A stretch of DNA of 38,227 nt from Chara braunii. Lineage: Eukaryota > Streptophyta > Charophyceae > Charales > Characeae. The position numbers were made by a program, and so were the translations under genes. The notes beneath the pieces are model-generated. The model was not told where the DNA came from. It saw only the letters and a program-made list of their open reading frames with translations, and did not search any database. The stretch spans positions 1,967,463-2,005,689 of the forward strand of contig BFEA01000110.1 in the NCBI GenBank assembly GCA_003427395.1. Direction: 5' to 3'. Positions 10,558 through 19,163 of the stretch are shown here, piece after piece (position 1 is the stretch's first letter; each line of letters begins with the position of its first letter).

Positions 10558-11608
10558 AGGTACAAAAATGCTTTCAGGTTCCCTGTCCGAGCATCTTCTC
10601 CAAACTCCACCCGGCCTGTATCCCAGTTCGAACTCCGCCAACTCTGACACTATGACTACAGTACTCTCGCCTTCATACATTCCTATAGCCTTCAACCTCT
10701 CCTTCAATTGCTTATTGAAGCTACTAAGCCTCAACACCCTTTTAGTCTGTGTACTACGAAACAGGGGACCCCCATCGCGCAAGTCAACAGGAGGGTCCAA
10801 ACGGCTATAGCACTCCCGCATTTCCTCAACAATCTCTAAGAAGGAGGTCCTGTAACCTCGCGGCTCTTGTAGACGGATTACGTCGGACCTTCCCTTGCTT
10901 AAAGTTTTAGTATAACCGGGCTGTACGCGTATTGATTCCTCATCTACCTCATTCCCCTGCAAACGCAACCCTTCGCCTCCTCGCTGCCATCTCTAACATA
11001 AGTAGGTCACAATGCAGAGATCACGAAGCAATTCTGCATGGCGATAGTCATGCTTACTCTTCAAACTTTCACGGATACTGTCATGTATCCGCTGCATCTT
11101 AGCAGCAGTCATAGCAGGAGCCTGGTGCTCTTTCACTCCCATCTTGAGTGCATAGTTGCGGTAAACCCTTCAGTAATCTCGATTATCTCGTACTTTGCTG
11201 CTGTTGCATGGATTCTGCATTCCCTCACGCCCTAATATCAGAAAGCATCGACTCAAGCAACTCAAACTAAACTCAACTGTACTACAGGATGGGAAGGGTT
11301 GACCATTCTGGTCTAGTGTCCGACTGCGCAGCTTCAACTCCGGAATCCACTGGTTTTGCAGAAAGGCGATCACATCAAAATCAGAACAGTTGGTAATATC
11401 TCTCCCTACCCGGTTTCGAATCAACCAACTACTTATGGATTGCATCATTCGCCTCCTCTCTCGCTCTCCATTCTTGGGTAAACCATGCTGCGCGATTAAA
11501 TCTATAGAATCAATCAACCCCTCTGCCTAGGTTCCTTCAATCCCTCTTGACCCATGAGCAGCATCAATTTCCTGATTCTCTTTCAGTAATCGACTCATTC
11601 ACCATTTC
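10540..11608 (-). pseudogene. Tyrosine recombinase of the DIRS-like element, opposite strand
   Basis: Read on - from an ATG at about 11608. The N-terminal DNA-binding part includes SWLIRNRVGRDITNCSDFDV and GQPFPSCSTVEFSLSCLSR, with small-helix character. The catalytic domain has an Arg box (QRGGEGLRLQGNEVD, just upstream of and inside 10968), the segment SFNKQLKERLKAIGMYEGES, and, after a frameshift near 10660, SHSVRVGGVRTGIQAGWSLE. The HSVR is encoded at 10654-10643. It ends with a W/H position replaced by a stop (GT*KHF) and the nucleophile-type Tyr in FMQYG (codon 10549-10547). So the R...HxxR...Y arrangement of phage-integrase-like recombinases is visible, interrupted by at least one frameshift and two or more stops. 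It would act by circular-DNA integration, as in other DIRS elements. Confidence 0.75.
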
Positions 11609-11675
11609 CTGCACAACAAATCAGATTTCATCAGATCAGGTGTATGTAGGTGGGGAACTTGGTATGGGTTAGGAG

Positions 11676-11924
11676 GTGCATGGGGTTACCCCTAGGACTT
11701 CTCCATCTTCTGTACAGATACTTCAGTGCTTCAAGTTGTGATCTCATTGGTCAGTATGTTGCTGAATTCAATTGCAATCTGCTGTCAGGATTCTGTTTGC
11801 ATTGTCAATTCCTTTGGTCAGAAATTACTTCCCACCTCGCAATACTTGATGTTTGTTTTCTGAATTGGAACCCCCTTATTCTACCCCTCTTATCTCTGAC
11901 TGGGAACAGGCCGCATGAACATAC
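11676..11924. repeat. Direct repeat R1, copy 1 (~249 bp)
   Basis: From GTGCATGGGG to CATGAACATAC this block is repeated at 12562-12805 with high identity, differing by a few substitutions and small indels. It lies just outside the recombinase end of the DIRS-like element. It may be an element-associated repeat or an independent interspersed repeat. The short ORF inside it is also duplicated but has no recognisable product. Confidence 0.85.
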
Positions 11925-12561
11925 ATAGAGGGCGTAAATCCGCTTTCCTGATTGGTTACGTTACTATGGCAGCTTAGCTACCACCGTAGTTAGGGCTGAC
12001 TCAGTCAGAAAAGAGGCGGGATAAAATGGTCAGGGGCAGGCACTTACTCTGGACATGCTGCCAGATCTTGGTTCCTCATTGGCTCATCGCTCACTAGGAG
12101 GCTGCTTTCTGGACCCTCCCCAAGGTAATCCGAGGAAGGGAAATTTGGCAATTGTTCAGCAAGAAATGATGGCTATAGGGCTGGCGTCCTTTTCTAGGCC
12201 CTCTAAGGCCCCAGCTTCAGTGGGTGTCTGATTTTCAAGGGCTGATATGCCCCTTGGCGCTTCATCTGCCAATAGGCCCATTGTGACACCAGCCTCTGCA
12301 GCGGTCCAATCAGATTGATCCCGTATGGGGGAGGCCGATATCGGGCCTTATCGAATGAGCAGGGACTGGATGGCAATTGTGAGCCCATCCCAGGCACTTC
12401 TGGAAAATAACGGGGCTGGACCTTTTCTGGTCTTATGGCCCCGATCCGGTTCGTGCCTTGTCCTTTTGCTTGCCTTTCGATCGCGACTGCGGCGCCGCTC
12501 CGAACCTGCAACGCGTCGCTGGAGTATCTTCATCAACGGTGGCCCGCCCGCCTGTGCCCTG
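11925..12561. other. Spacer between the two R1 copies
   Basis: No gene supported. Overlapping ORFs occur on both strands around 12203-12744, but they are short, mutually overlapping and have no motif. The sequence is more GC-rich than the flanks. Confidence 0.4.
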
Positions 12562-12805
12562 GGTGCATGGGGGTACCCCCAGGACTTCTCCATCTTCTGT
12601 GAAGATACTTCAGTGCTTGTGATCTCATTGGTCGGTATGTTTCTGAATTCAATTGCAATCTGCTGTCAGAATTCTGTTTGCATTGTCAATTCCTTTGGTC
12701 AGAAATTACTTCCCCCTTCGCAATACTTGATGTTTGTTTTCTGAATTGGAACCCCCTTATGCTACCCCTCTTATCTCTGACTGGGAACAGGCCGCATGAA
12801 CATAC
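12562..12805. repeat. Direct repeat R1, copy 2 (~244 bp)
   Basis: This is the second copy of the block at 11676-11924. It diverges exactly where a U2 snRNA-like sequence begins on the - strand at 12806. In the - orientation the order is therefore U2 5' end followed by R1. Confidence 0.85.
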
Positions 12806-12862
12806 TTATCAGAACAGATACTACACTTGTCCTATTTTTAGCCAAAAGGTCGAGAAAGGTAT
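12806..12862 (-). pseudogene. U2 snRNA-derived fragment (5' ~55 nt), antisense
   Basis: Read on -, it begins ATACCTTTCTCGACCTTTTG and continues GGCTAA, an altered short stretch, then AAGTGTAGTATCTGTTCTGA. This matches the very conserved U2 snRNA 5' end, including the branch-site-pairing GTGTAGTA. Differences are one substitution in CTCGGCC and an insertion or rewrite of a few bases between GGCTAA and CAAGTG. U2 sequence stops after about 55 nt and is replaced by repeat R1, with no Sm site or 3' stem-loops. It cannot be a functional U2 gene. It fits a chimeric retroposed snRNA fragment or a U2-headed repeat. Confidence 0.8.
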
Positions 12863-13440
12863 AATCACACCAGACTTTACTCGATGTTTCTTACAGAAAT
12901 TACGGTCGAAATGGACGTATCTGAGGGCGTACTCACACTAGCACTTTTCAGAATGCATCTGACTGAATTACGGCGAGACCAGGATGGACCTGACTGCAAT
13001 CACGTCCAGAGCTTTGTGGGAAAGGTTCTCGTATGAGTATGCCGTGACTGCGGTTATCTCCCCGCGTAAGTCCACAAAGCAGTTGTGTGAAAGTGCTTTA
13101 GTCCTGTCTGATGGAGGTTTGCTTTCTCTGGTGCGTTTGTTGGGGTAATCATCCCTTCGATCCAAATAAAGAAGGGTAGGTGGGCTCGTCCGTGTATGAT
13201 AAGGGTGGGCACGTGAGGGGTGCGGCACAAGCTCCCGTCCCTTCGCAGCGTGGACAAACGAAGTCGGTCGAGAGGTGCATAAAATCATAAAATAATATTT
13301 TTTATCTTTTTGTTTTTCTTTGACGAATCATCTCTTGTCGACGTTGTCGTCAACACAACTCCCAACCCCGCGTTTTATTCTGGGGAAGACGAATACGAAA
13401 CACGCCAACGGGGTTGCTGGGGTGCGCGCGGAGAGAGAGA
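12863..13440. other. Unassigned stretch
   Basis: ORFs on - (12968-13288) and + (from 13310) overlap without domain support. The sequence around 12995-13062 is loosely similar to 37595-37660 (shared ACGTCCAGA and TGAGTATGC), possibly an old shared repeat. Confidence 0.3.
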
Positions 13441-13457
13441 CAGAGAGACAGAGAGAC

Positions 13458-13549
<92 letters not shown>
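13441..13549. repeat. (GA)n microsatellite
   Basis: Nearly pure GA dinucleotide over about 90 bp, with CAGAGA variants at the left edge. It produces Arg/Glu-repeat ORFs on + and Ser/Leu-repeat ORFs on -, all spurious. Confidence 0.95.
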
Positions 13550-13552
<3 letters not shown>

Positions 13553-13721
13553 GCTATCCGGGTCGATGGCGATTACCTGGAAACACCCCGAACAATGTTC
13601 TTGTGCTCCAATGATTTGATTCTGATGGAGCAAGCCAAGACATCCTGCACCCCCGGAGCCCACTTCAAGGGGATGCTCTTATCACCCCTTTGAGTGTGGA
13701 CACCTGGCTGGGAAGTTATAA

Positions 13722-13773
13722 AAGAAGAAGAAGAAGAAGAAGAAGAAGAAGAAGAAGAAGAAGAAGAAGAAGA
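13722..13773. repeat. (AAG)n microsatellite
   Basis: About 17 AGA/AAG units. The Arg/Ser-repeat ORFs crossing it on both strands are artefacts. Confidence 0.95.
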
Positions 13774-13929
13774 CAGCTCATCATCGCTGGATACAGCGGT
13801 TCCTGGAAGATGACCGTTGGTGTGACACGTGTCGTTGTCTCCACGGGTGTGGTGTACTTTACGGTGCGTCATATTCGCGGGAAGAGAACTCATCACTCGA
13901 TACTACAGCCATAATGCCAAGGGCAAGAG

Positions 13930-14004
13930 TTACTGCTGCAGTCAATTCAACAATTTACTGCGGCAGTCAATACAACAATTTACTGCCGCGGTGGTCAATA
14001 GCAC
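13930..14004. repeat. 25-bp tandem repeat, three copies
   Basis: Units start TTACTGC at 13930, 13955 and 13980. The first two share GCAGTCAAT then A/TCAACAA, and the third is diverged. The centre of each unit is the near-palindrome TGCNGCAG. Confidence 0.8.
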
Positions 14005-14080
14005 AAGCAGATGAGGAACGCTACCATCTTCCCCGGGGTAGAACGCACTAGAATGCTAGCGTAATGACAATGCTACCTAG

Positions 14081-14222
14081 TAATGACCGTGCGCTCTATT
14101 CGGTGGAAGACGCTGGCGTCATGAGAATGCAGTTGGCCAGCCATAATGACCATGAAATACAGATCGTAATGACCGTGCGTTCTATTCGGTGGAAGACGCT
14201 AGCGTCGTAAGGACAATGCTAC
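14081..14222. repeat. 86-bp direct duplication
   Basis: TAATGACCGTGCGYTCTATT followed by CGGTGGAAGACGCT occurs at 14081 and 14167, with nearly the same following bases (GCGTC then ACAATGC-like). Part of the unit (ACAATGCTACC, TAATGAC) also appears just upstream at 14062-14090. Confidence 0.8.
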
Positions 14223-14290
14223 GCTTCTAGCCCGCGGCTGCAGTTTGCAGGTTGGTGCCGGCGGACAACCAAGCGCACTCGGGGAAGTCG

Positions 14291-14328
14291 GAGGCGGAGG
14301 CGGAGGCGGAGGCGGAAGCGGAGGCGGA
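14291..14328. repeat. (GGCGGA)n short repeat
   Basis: Six imperfect GGCGGA/GGCGGAAGC units. They encode poly-Gly on + and Ser-Ala repeats on -, which explains the ORFs here. Confidence 0.85.
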
Positions 14329-14590
14329 CTGTGTCACTGCTCGCATGCGGTTGGTGTTTTGCCATTGCCCGGGGCCTTGCTCCACTTCACAAGACTGCAC
14401 ATGCATTTGGACGCAGTCTTGACCGGGTGCATTGAAAATGCTGGACTCGTCTGAATGCACATGGTCGAAGAAAGCATCGGAATGCATGTAGAGAGTTGTG
14501 CAGTGGAGCGAGGGCGCCAATCTTCCCCCTCACCATGTGACAGGCTTGTCCGTCACCATGGTGGCCCCCGCTGGCAAAACGTAAAATCTT

Positions 14591-14643
14591 ATACCTTTCT
14601 CGGCCTTTTGGATAAGATCAAGTGTTAGTATCTGTTCTGATCA
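14591..14643 (+). pseudogene. U2 snRNA-derived fragment with A-rich tail
   Basis: It starts ATACCTTTCTCGGCCTTTTG and continues GATAAGATCAAGTG, TTAGTATCTGTTCTGATCAA, closely following the conserved first ~52 nt of U2 snRNA. Differences are GGCTAAG to GGATAAG, one inserted T in the branch-site-pairing GTGTAGTA, and TTCTTAT changed to TTCTGAT, the last shared with the 12806-12862 copy. An A-rich sequence follows at once. Truncation plus A tail marks a retropseudogene, not a gene. Confidence 0.85.
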
Positions 14644-14819
14644 ATCAAAAAAAAAGAAAAAAGAAAACAAAATAAAATAAAAAATAAAAAATAAAATCTA
14701 ACCCCTTTTTTTTTTTTTTAAAGGGCGATGGCGTTGAGATGTCATCATTGAGCTGACCGGCCCCAGGCAATTAAGAAAAAAAAAAAAAAAAGAGAGTAAT
14801 ATTTGGTTTCACTCATCAA

Positions 14820-14900
14820 TCAGGTTCCCTCATCTGGATCGAACTGAGATCTGTATTTCAACAGTTCATGGGTGTACCCACTGAGCTATAGGCTCATGGG
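14820..14900 (-). pseudogene. tRNA-derived SINE head
   Basis: On - there is a good A box, TAGCTCAGTGGG (complement of 14877-14888), and a B-box core GTTCGATCC (complement of 14836-14844), about 33 bp apart as in tRNA genes. Acceptor and T stems do not pair well and the anticodon arm is uncertain (a GAA triplet lies in the loop area). A working tRNA is therefore unlikely. A T/A-rich body follows in the - direction. Best read as the pol III promoter head of a SINE. Confidence 0.6.
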
Positions 14901-14959
14901 GTGCAAAAACGTAAAATCATGTGCCTTTTTTTTTTTGGTAAAATCATGTGTCCTATAAA

Positions 14960-15170
14960 CAACCAAAAACAAAAAAAAAAACAAGAAGAAGAACGGATGA
15001 ATTAATAAAGTGGATATGGGAACAGAAGTGGAGCAGAAAACGGGAAAGAGAGAGAGAAGAGAGAGAAAATGGCATAACCAAAGTAGACAAAGCTTAATTA
15101 AGAGAAAAGGAGGACATGATGGAGTAGCTGAGAGTAAGGATGGCTATGACGCTCGGCTGCTTTTTGTCGT
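14960..15170. other. A- and GA-rich spacer before the tandem repeat
   Basis: No gene. It has A-rich runs (14971-14980 and nearby) and GAGAGA stretches near 15046-15066. It could be distal promoter of the transporter gene, but no motif decides this. Confidence 0.3.
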
Positions 15171-15214
15171 CTTGTGGAGATAACAGAGCCCATCGAGGAG
15201 GCGTTGACTGCTGT

Positions 15215-15412
15215 CCAGATTTTGGCGGGAAATACAACAGGGCTATGGGAGGCGGTTGCGTTTATGGCGGGAAATAGTGCACAGATTTTGGCGGGAAATA
15301 CAGCAGGGCTATGGGAGGCGGTTGAGATTATGGCGGGAAATAGTGCACAGATTTTGGCTTGAAATACAGCAGGGCTATGGGAGGCCGTTGAGATTATGGC
15401 GGGAAACAGTGC
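15215..15412 (+). promoter_or_regulatory. 66-bp tandem repeat with E2F-like sites upstream of the transporter
   Basis: Three units of 66 bp start CAGATTTTGGC at 15215, 15281 and 15347. Each unit has two positions for the core GGCGGGAAA. Perfect cores are at 15224-15232, 15266-15274, 15290-15298, 15332-15340 and 15398-15406, and the sixth is mutated (GGCTTGAAA). Two of them read TTTTGGCGGGAAA, which matches the classic E2F/DP site TTTGGCGGGAAA used in cell-cycle promoters. The array ends about 40 bp upstream of the first ATG. Repeat and cores are seen directly; regulation by E2F is inference. Confidence 0.6.
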
Positions 15413-15451
15413 AGGGGTATGTGAGGCGATTTAGCTCAGGTGAGAGTCAGG

Positions 15452-17468
15452 ATGTGGAGGAGGGCGGAGAAGGGAGGGCAGAAAGTCAGCAGGCGTGAGG
15501 ACGGACAGACACAAGGTGCTGCCGTGGTGGTTGGCAATGAACACGGGCGTGGCCATGGTCCAGGTGCTGGGAGAGGTGTTCGTGGTACAGAGAATGTTCC
15601 TGGTCTGCTCTCAGGACTCTGGAGTGCCGCCGCAAAGGCTGCCTCGAAAGCAATGGGGGGACGTCCCAAAACATTGTACTCTAGGATCGCTCTCGGTGGA
15701 GAGGAGAAAGAGGAGGAGGACGAGGAGGAGGAGGGGGAGGGGGAGGAGGAGGAGGAGAGAGCTGACGACGACAAGTTTATCTCCAAGGACGGGATCCAGA
15801 CACAATCTGCCATGCTCATTGTTACATCAGGTTCAGGGTCTGATGCTGCACAAGGTCAATCAAGAACGATGATCGAGATGACTGCCACTAATCCAACGAC
15901 AAGTCGCAGCGGAGGGGAGAGAGGTGAACAAAGAGAGAGAGTAAGTCGAGGTAATGGCGATGGTGGACGTTCGCTAGCCTCCTCAATGTTGGCTTCATCT
16001 TCTTCAGCATCTCCTCCAATACCTTCTCGAGCATTCTCACACCCTCCTCCTCCTCCTCCTCCTCCTCCTCCTCCTCCTTCTTCTTCTTCTGCTGCTGCTG
16101 CAGCACATGGCAGGAGCAAGTGGTTTGCGATTAGAAAGGACTCCGAGGTAGAAGATGTGCAAGGCGATGGACTTGGATATGGTGGGAATGGGAGTAGAGA
16201 GGGAGGGAGAGAGGGAGAGAGAGGAAGAGAGGGAGAGGGAGAGGGAGAGGGAGAGGATCCCGAAAGAAACGGCAGAGGAAGGGTGGAGGAATTGACAGTA
16301 GACGAGATCGTGGAACGTTACGTGGGGGAGTTTGGCCCTGGTCAGTTTTTCAATTTTGTGTTGGCGTCATTCGGATGGGTGCTTGTGGCATCCCATACGT
16401 TGGTTATGATTTTCGCGGACATGAGTCCCGATTGGAAATGTGTTGAGCACCTACCCACACATGCAACAGAACACCTACCCCCCAATCCGTCCTCTCATCA
16501 CTCCAGTCTCCTCTCCCCCAGTAGTAATAATGGGGTAACCACCTCTTTCACTCCATCCTTGGGGAGCAGCAGTAGCAGTAGCAGATCGTCGTCCCTTCCT
16601 TTTTCTCCTCCTCCTCCTCCTCCTCCTCCCTCTTCTCCCGTGTTTTCCCGGGTTCTCTCTGGGGATTTCCACGAGTCCGATTCCGTCCATCACCATCGGC
16701 ATCGCGATCCTGATAAAAATACGGTTAAGGATACGCCCAAGAATCGGGATCGGGATGGGAGAGGGATGCGGAGGGGAGGAAATCGGCATCTTGCCCACCC
16801 ATCGGACACCCGTTGGGGTTGGTGGGTGGCACTCAGCCGTCAGATCTTCAAAGGCTTTGGGCGTCGTCGATCCGAAAACTCCAAAGCCGCAGGAGTCGGC
16901 TGGCCCAGCGGGGGCCGGGCCTCTTACGAGCCTCAATCTGTTGACGTCAACAGTTCACCCCCAAGTTTGCGGGACCAAAGGCTTGCTGATGGAGGGAGGC
17001 AGTCGTCCTCATGCGACGAGGTGTCCGCCATAGCCAGCGCCATAGCCAGCAGCAGGACGAGCTGCGGCTATGGAGAAGAGGGTGAAGAAGAAGATTCTTG
17101 GGGACTGGTAGATGATCGCTGCTCTCGTCTTCCTCCTCCTCCTCCTCTTCCTCCCCCTCTTCTTCCTCCTCCTCCTCCTCCTCCTCCTCCTCCTCCTCCT
17201 CCTCGTGGTCCTTCTCTTCGAGGTCATTTGCGTGCTCATCACCTTCGTCGTCGTCTTCAGGAGATCAACTTGTCAGCTGATGGATATGGCCAATCAAGCT
17301 GGAGGATGGAGTGCTGGCAGGCCTCCTCGCTCTGCGAATTACAGCCAGACCAATGGGTGTGGACAGGAGGCCGCCACGTGTCCACTGTTTCAGAGTTCAA
17401 TCTTATCTGTGATGAAGAGTACAAGGCAGGATTGTCCGGATCTGTTTTCTTCATCGGACGCCTGATAG
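15452..17468 (+). CDS. Organic cation/carnitine transporter-like MFS protein, exon 1
   Basis: The first in-frame ATG is at 15452, with an in-frame TGA at 15422-15424. The exon ends at 17468 before GTAAGT, in phase 1. It encodes about 672 residues. The first ~275 are low complexity (acidic, Ser-, Pro- and Gly-rich). The SLC22/plant-OCT start follows: LTVDEIVERYVGEFGPGQFF, then membrane segment 1 (FVLASFGWVLVASHTLVMIF) near residues 290-315. A ~300-residue Ser/Pro/His-rich insertion sits where the family has its large outside loop. Then come LCELQPDQWVW, VSEFNLICDEEYKAGLSGSV and FFIGRLIG, the start of segment 2. These motifs and their order match plant OCT proteins, plasma- or vacuolar-membrane carriers of carnitine and organic cations. 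Substrate cannot be told from sequence. The true start could be an internal Met. Confidence 0.85.
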
Positions 17469-17785
17469 GTAAGTCGTATGATTTTCCTCCTTTTTTTTTT
17501 CTTTTTTTTTTTTTCCTTTCCCTCTCTCATTCTTGTTTCCTCATTTTCCTTTTCCATAAGATATTGAGGTGCACCGCTTGTTTTTTTTTGTTTTTTTGTT
17601 TTTTTTTTTCTTGTTTTCTTTTTGTCTTTTTTAAAAGTTTTTTTTCTTTTTCATTTTCTTTTTTTCTTTTTCTTTTTCTGTACCGCATTGGCTAATGCAG
17701 CAGTAATGCTAGAAGCTTAGGTTGATGCGAAGTGTTCCACCCACCTGTTTATAGAGAATTCGTTAAGCTTTTGAATAAGGTTGTT

Positions 17786-17977
17786 NNNNNNNNNNNNNNN
17801 NNNNNNNNNNNNNNNNNNNNNNNNNNNNNNNNNNNNNNNNNNNNNNNNNNNNNNNNNNNNNNNNNNNNNNNNNNNNNNNNNNNNNNNNNNNNNNNNNNNN
17901 NNNNNNNNNNNNNNNNNNNNNNNNNNNNNNNNNNNNNNNNNNNNNNNNNNNNNNNNNNNNNNNNNNNNNNNNNNNNN
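17786..17977. other. Assembly gap (192 N)
   Basis: A run of N inside the transporter intron. Left flank is unique-looking sequence; right flank is CT-rich (18001-18180) and includes a T tract at 18152-18182. The real length is unknown. Confidence 0.95.
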
Positions 17978-18151
17978 TATTGTACTTCTATAGCCTTCTC
18001 CAGGCTCTCCTTGTACTATTCTTGTGCACTGTTCCTTATGTTCTCCCTGTACCTATTCCACCTCCTCCTCCTCTTCCTGCTCCTCTTTTTCTTCTCCTCA
18101 GAGTCTCCTCCTGTTCTTCTGTAGCTCCTCTCAACGGATGTCTCTTTTCGT

Positions 18152-18183
<32 letters not shown>

Positions 18184-18410
18184 TCTCTTTTCGTATTCTT
18201 TTCTCTGCCTCCTCTACCTTCGTTTCTCCCTACCCACAAGTTTTTTTCCTTCCCAAATAAGGCCAAGCCTGCTGTATTAGCTCGAGTCCCCTTTGTGTTC
18301 GTTCTTTTTTTCCCCTCGCTTTTCGTTCGAGTCCCTCCTCGAAACATTTTCTCTCCTTTTGAGGAAATGAGCAGATAAACAATATCCAGCTGCTTCGAAG
18401 AGCATCACTA

Positions 18411-18515
18411 CCGTCTTCACTCGAATAGAACGACCGGTTATTATAGCTGCATTTGCCACAACTTTCAGTCCAGATGCGGCGATAATTACCGGGCGTTTTA
18501 TTCGGGTGAACACGG
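18411..18515. mobile_element. MITE family A, copy 1 (in intron)
   Basis: 105-bp fold-back with ends CCGTCTTCACTCGAAT and the complement ATTCGGGTGAACACGG. It also has subterminal inverted repeats (GGTTATTATAGCTGCAT against ATGCGGCGATAATTACC). TA flanks the left end (18409-18410); the right flank has TG. Same family as 22861-22965 and 25299-25408. TA flanks and short inverted ends fit a Tc1/mariner-type non-autonomous element. Confidence 0.85.
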
Positions 18516-18580
18516 TGGTCGCCAAGCTCGAGATTGAGTTACGTAGACACGGTCTGCTGTCAACCGCCACACACCAGCCT

Positions 18581-18582
<2 letters not shown>

Positions 18583-18647
<65 letters not shown>
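18583..18647. repeat. (TC)n microsatellite
   Basis: Pure CT dinucleotide of about 60 bp in the transporter intron. Confidence 0.95.
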
Positions 18648-18651
<4 letters not shown>

Positions 18652-18801
18652 TTGCCTGTTTACTCAGTTAATAGATACGGGGCGCCTTCGGCCTAGTGGT
18701 CGAGTTCATTAAGGTCTATATTTGATAGTAGGAGACCAAGGCCGAAGGGCCGCCGCCAACTGCCGCCTCTATTGCCATAACCGCCTCCCTGAGTGTATCC
18801 A

Positions 18802-19066
18802 CCTAGAGCGAGTACATTCCGTTCCTATACCAAACGTGCATCCTACCGTCTTCCGTCTTCTCCCGAACACAATGCACCCTGATTATGCCTGTGCTGAGCC
18901 GGAAAGATAGCTTGTATACATTCATTATCAGGGTGTGCCAGCACCCTCCCAGTGTGCCTATACCAAACGTCCATCCTGCTTAGCTGTGGCTGAGGGCCTC
19001 TACCAAACGTCCAACCTTTATGCTGCACGACCTGATACAGGAGGCTGCCAATGTACTCGCTCTAGG
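18802..19066. mobile_element. Inverted-repeat element (265 bp) in the transporter intron
   Basis: The perfect 17-bp inverted repeat CCTAGAGCGAGTACATT (18802-18818) / AATGTACTCGCTCTAGG (19050-19066) encloses 231 bp. Inside, CTATACCAAACGTGCATCCT and related forms recur at about 18829, 18959 and 19000. No ORF of note. Probably a MITE of a different family from A. Target duplication is not obvious. Confidence 0.6.
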
Positions 19067-19069
19067 ATA

Positions 19070-19163
19070 TCCATGGATTTATATAGCCGCTTTGAAGTGT
19101 GAACTCAGTCAGAAAGTCCATGGATTTATTTAGCAGCTTTGAGGTGTGAACTCAGTGAAAAAG
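19070..19163. repeat. 47-bp tandem duplication
   Basis: TCCATGGATTTATWTAGC followed by GCTTTGARGTGTGAACTCAG occurs at 19070 and 19117. It lies directly beside the 265-bp inverted-repeat element. Confidence 0.85.

Larger units (their letters stand above)
4916..11610. mobile_element. DIRS-like tyrosine-recombinase retroelement, degenerate, with opposite-strand recombinase
   Basis: Gag-like ORFs (4924-8435) and a reverse transcriptase-RNase H region (about 8440-10320) lie on +. A tyrosine recombinase remnant (about 11608-10540) lies on -, so the two coding blocks meet tail to tail. RT followed by RNase H with a tyrosine recombinase instead of a DDE integrase is the hallmark of the DIRS order. 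An inverted recombinase has been described, as I recall, for the kangaroo element of Volvox. Frameshifts and stops interrupt pol and the recombinase, so this copy is inactive. The outer boundaries are approximate, because I did not find matching terminal or split direct repeats at both ends. Confidence 0.75.
14574..14918. mobile_element. Retroposed composite: U2 fragment to tRNA-SINE, flanked by target-site duplication
   Basis: The 15-mer GCAAAACGTAAAATC at 14574-14588 recurs as GCAAAAACGTAAAATC at 14903-14918, one extra A apart. The interval starts with a U2 snRNA 5' end two bases after the first copy. It passes through A-rich and T-rich stretches and ends with an antisense tRNA-like domain directly before the second copy. 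This is the layout of a reverse-transcribed insertion. It may be a single chimeric insertion or a SINE into which a U2 cDNA was joined. Confidence 0.65.

Noticed and set aside
12203-12744. Overlapping ORFs on both strands
   Set aside because: Mutually overlapping, short, partly inside repeat R1 and without domain motifs.
11676-12805. The two R1 repeats as long terminal repeats of the DIRS-like element
   Set aside because: Both copies lie on the same side of the element and none is seen near 4.9 kb, so they do not bracket it. A split-direct-repeat role stays possible but unsupported.
13310-13693. Arg/Glu-repeat and Ser/Leu-repeat ORFs
   Set aside because: They are translations of the (GA)n microsatellite in all frames, with no non-repeat domain.
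18676-18760. tRNA-like A box (GGCCTAGTGGTCGAG) with flanking complementary GGCCGAAG/CTTCGGCC
   Set aside because: No B box at the right distance and no cloverleaf; left out of the features.
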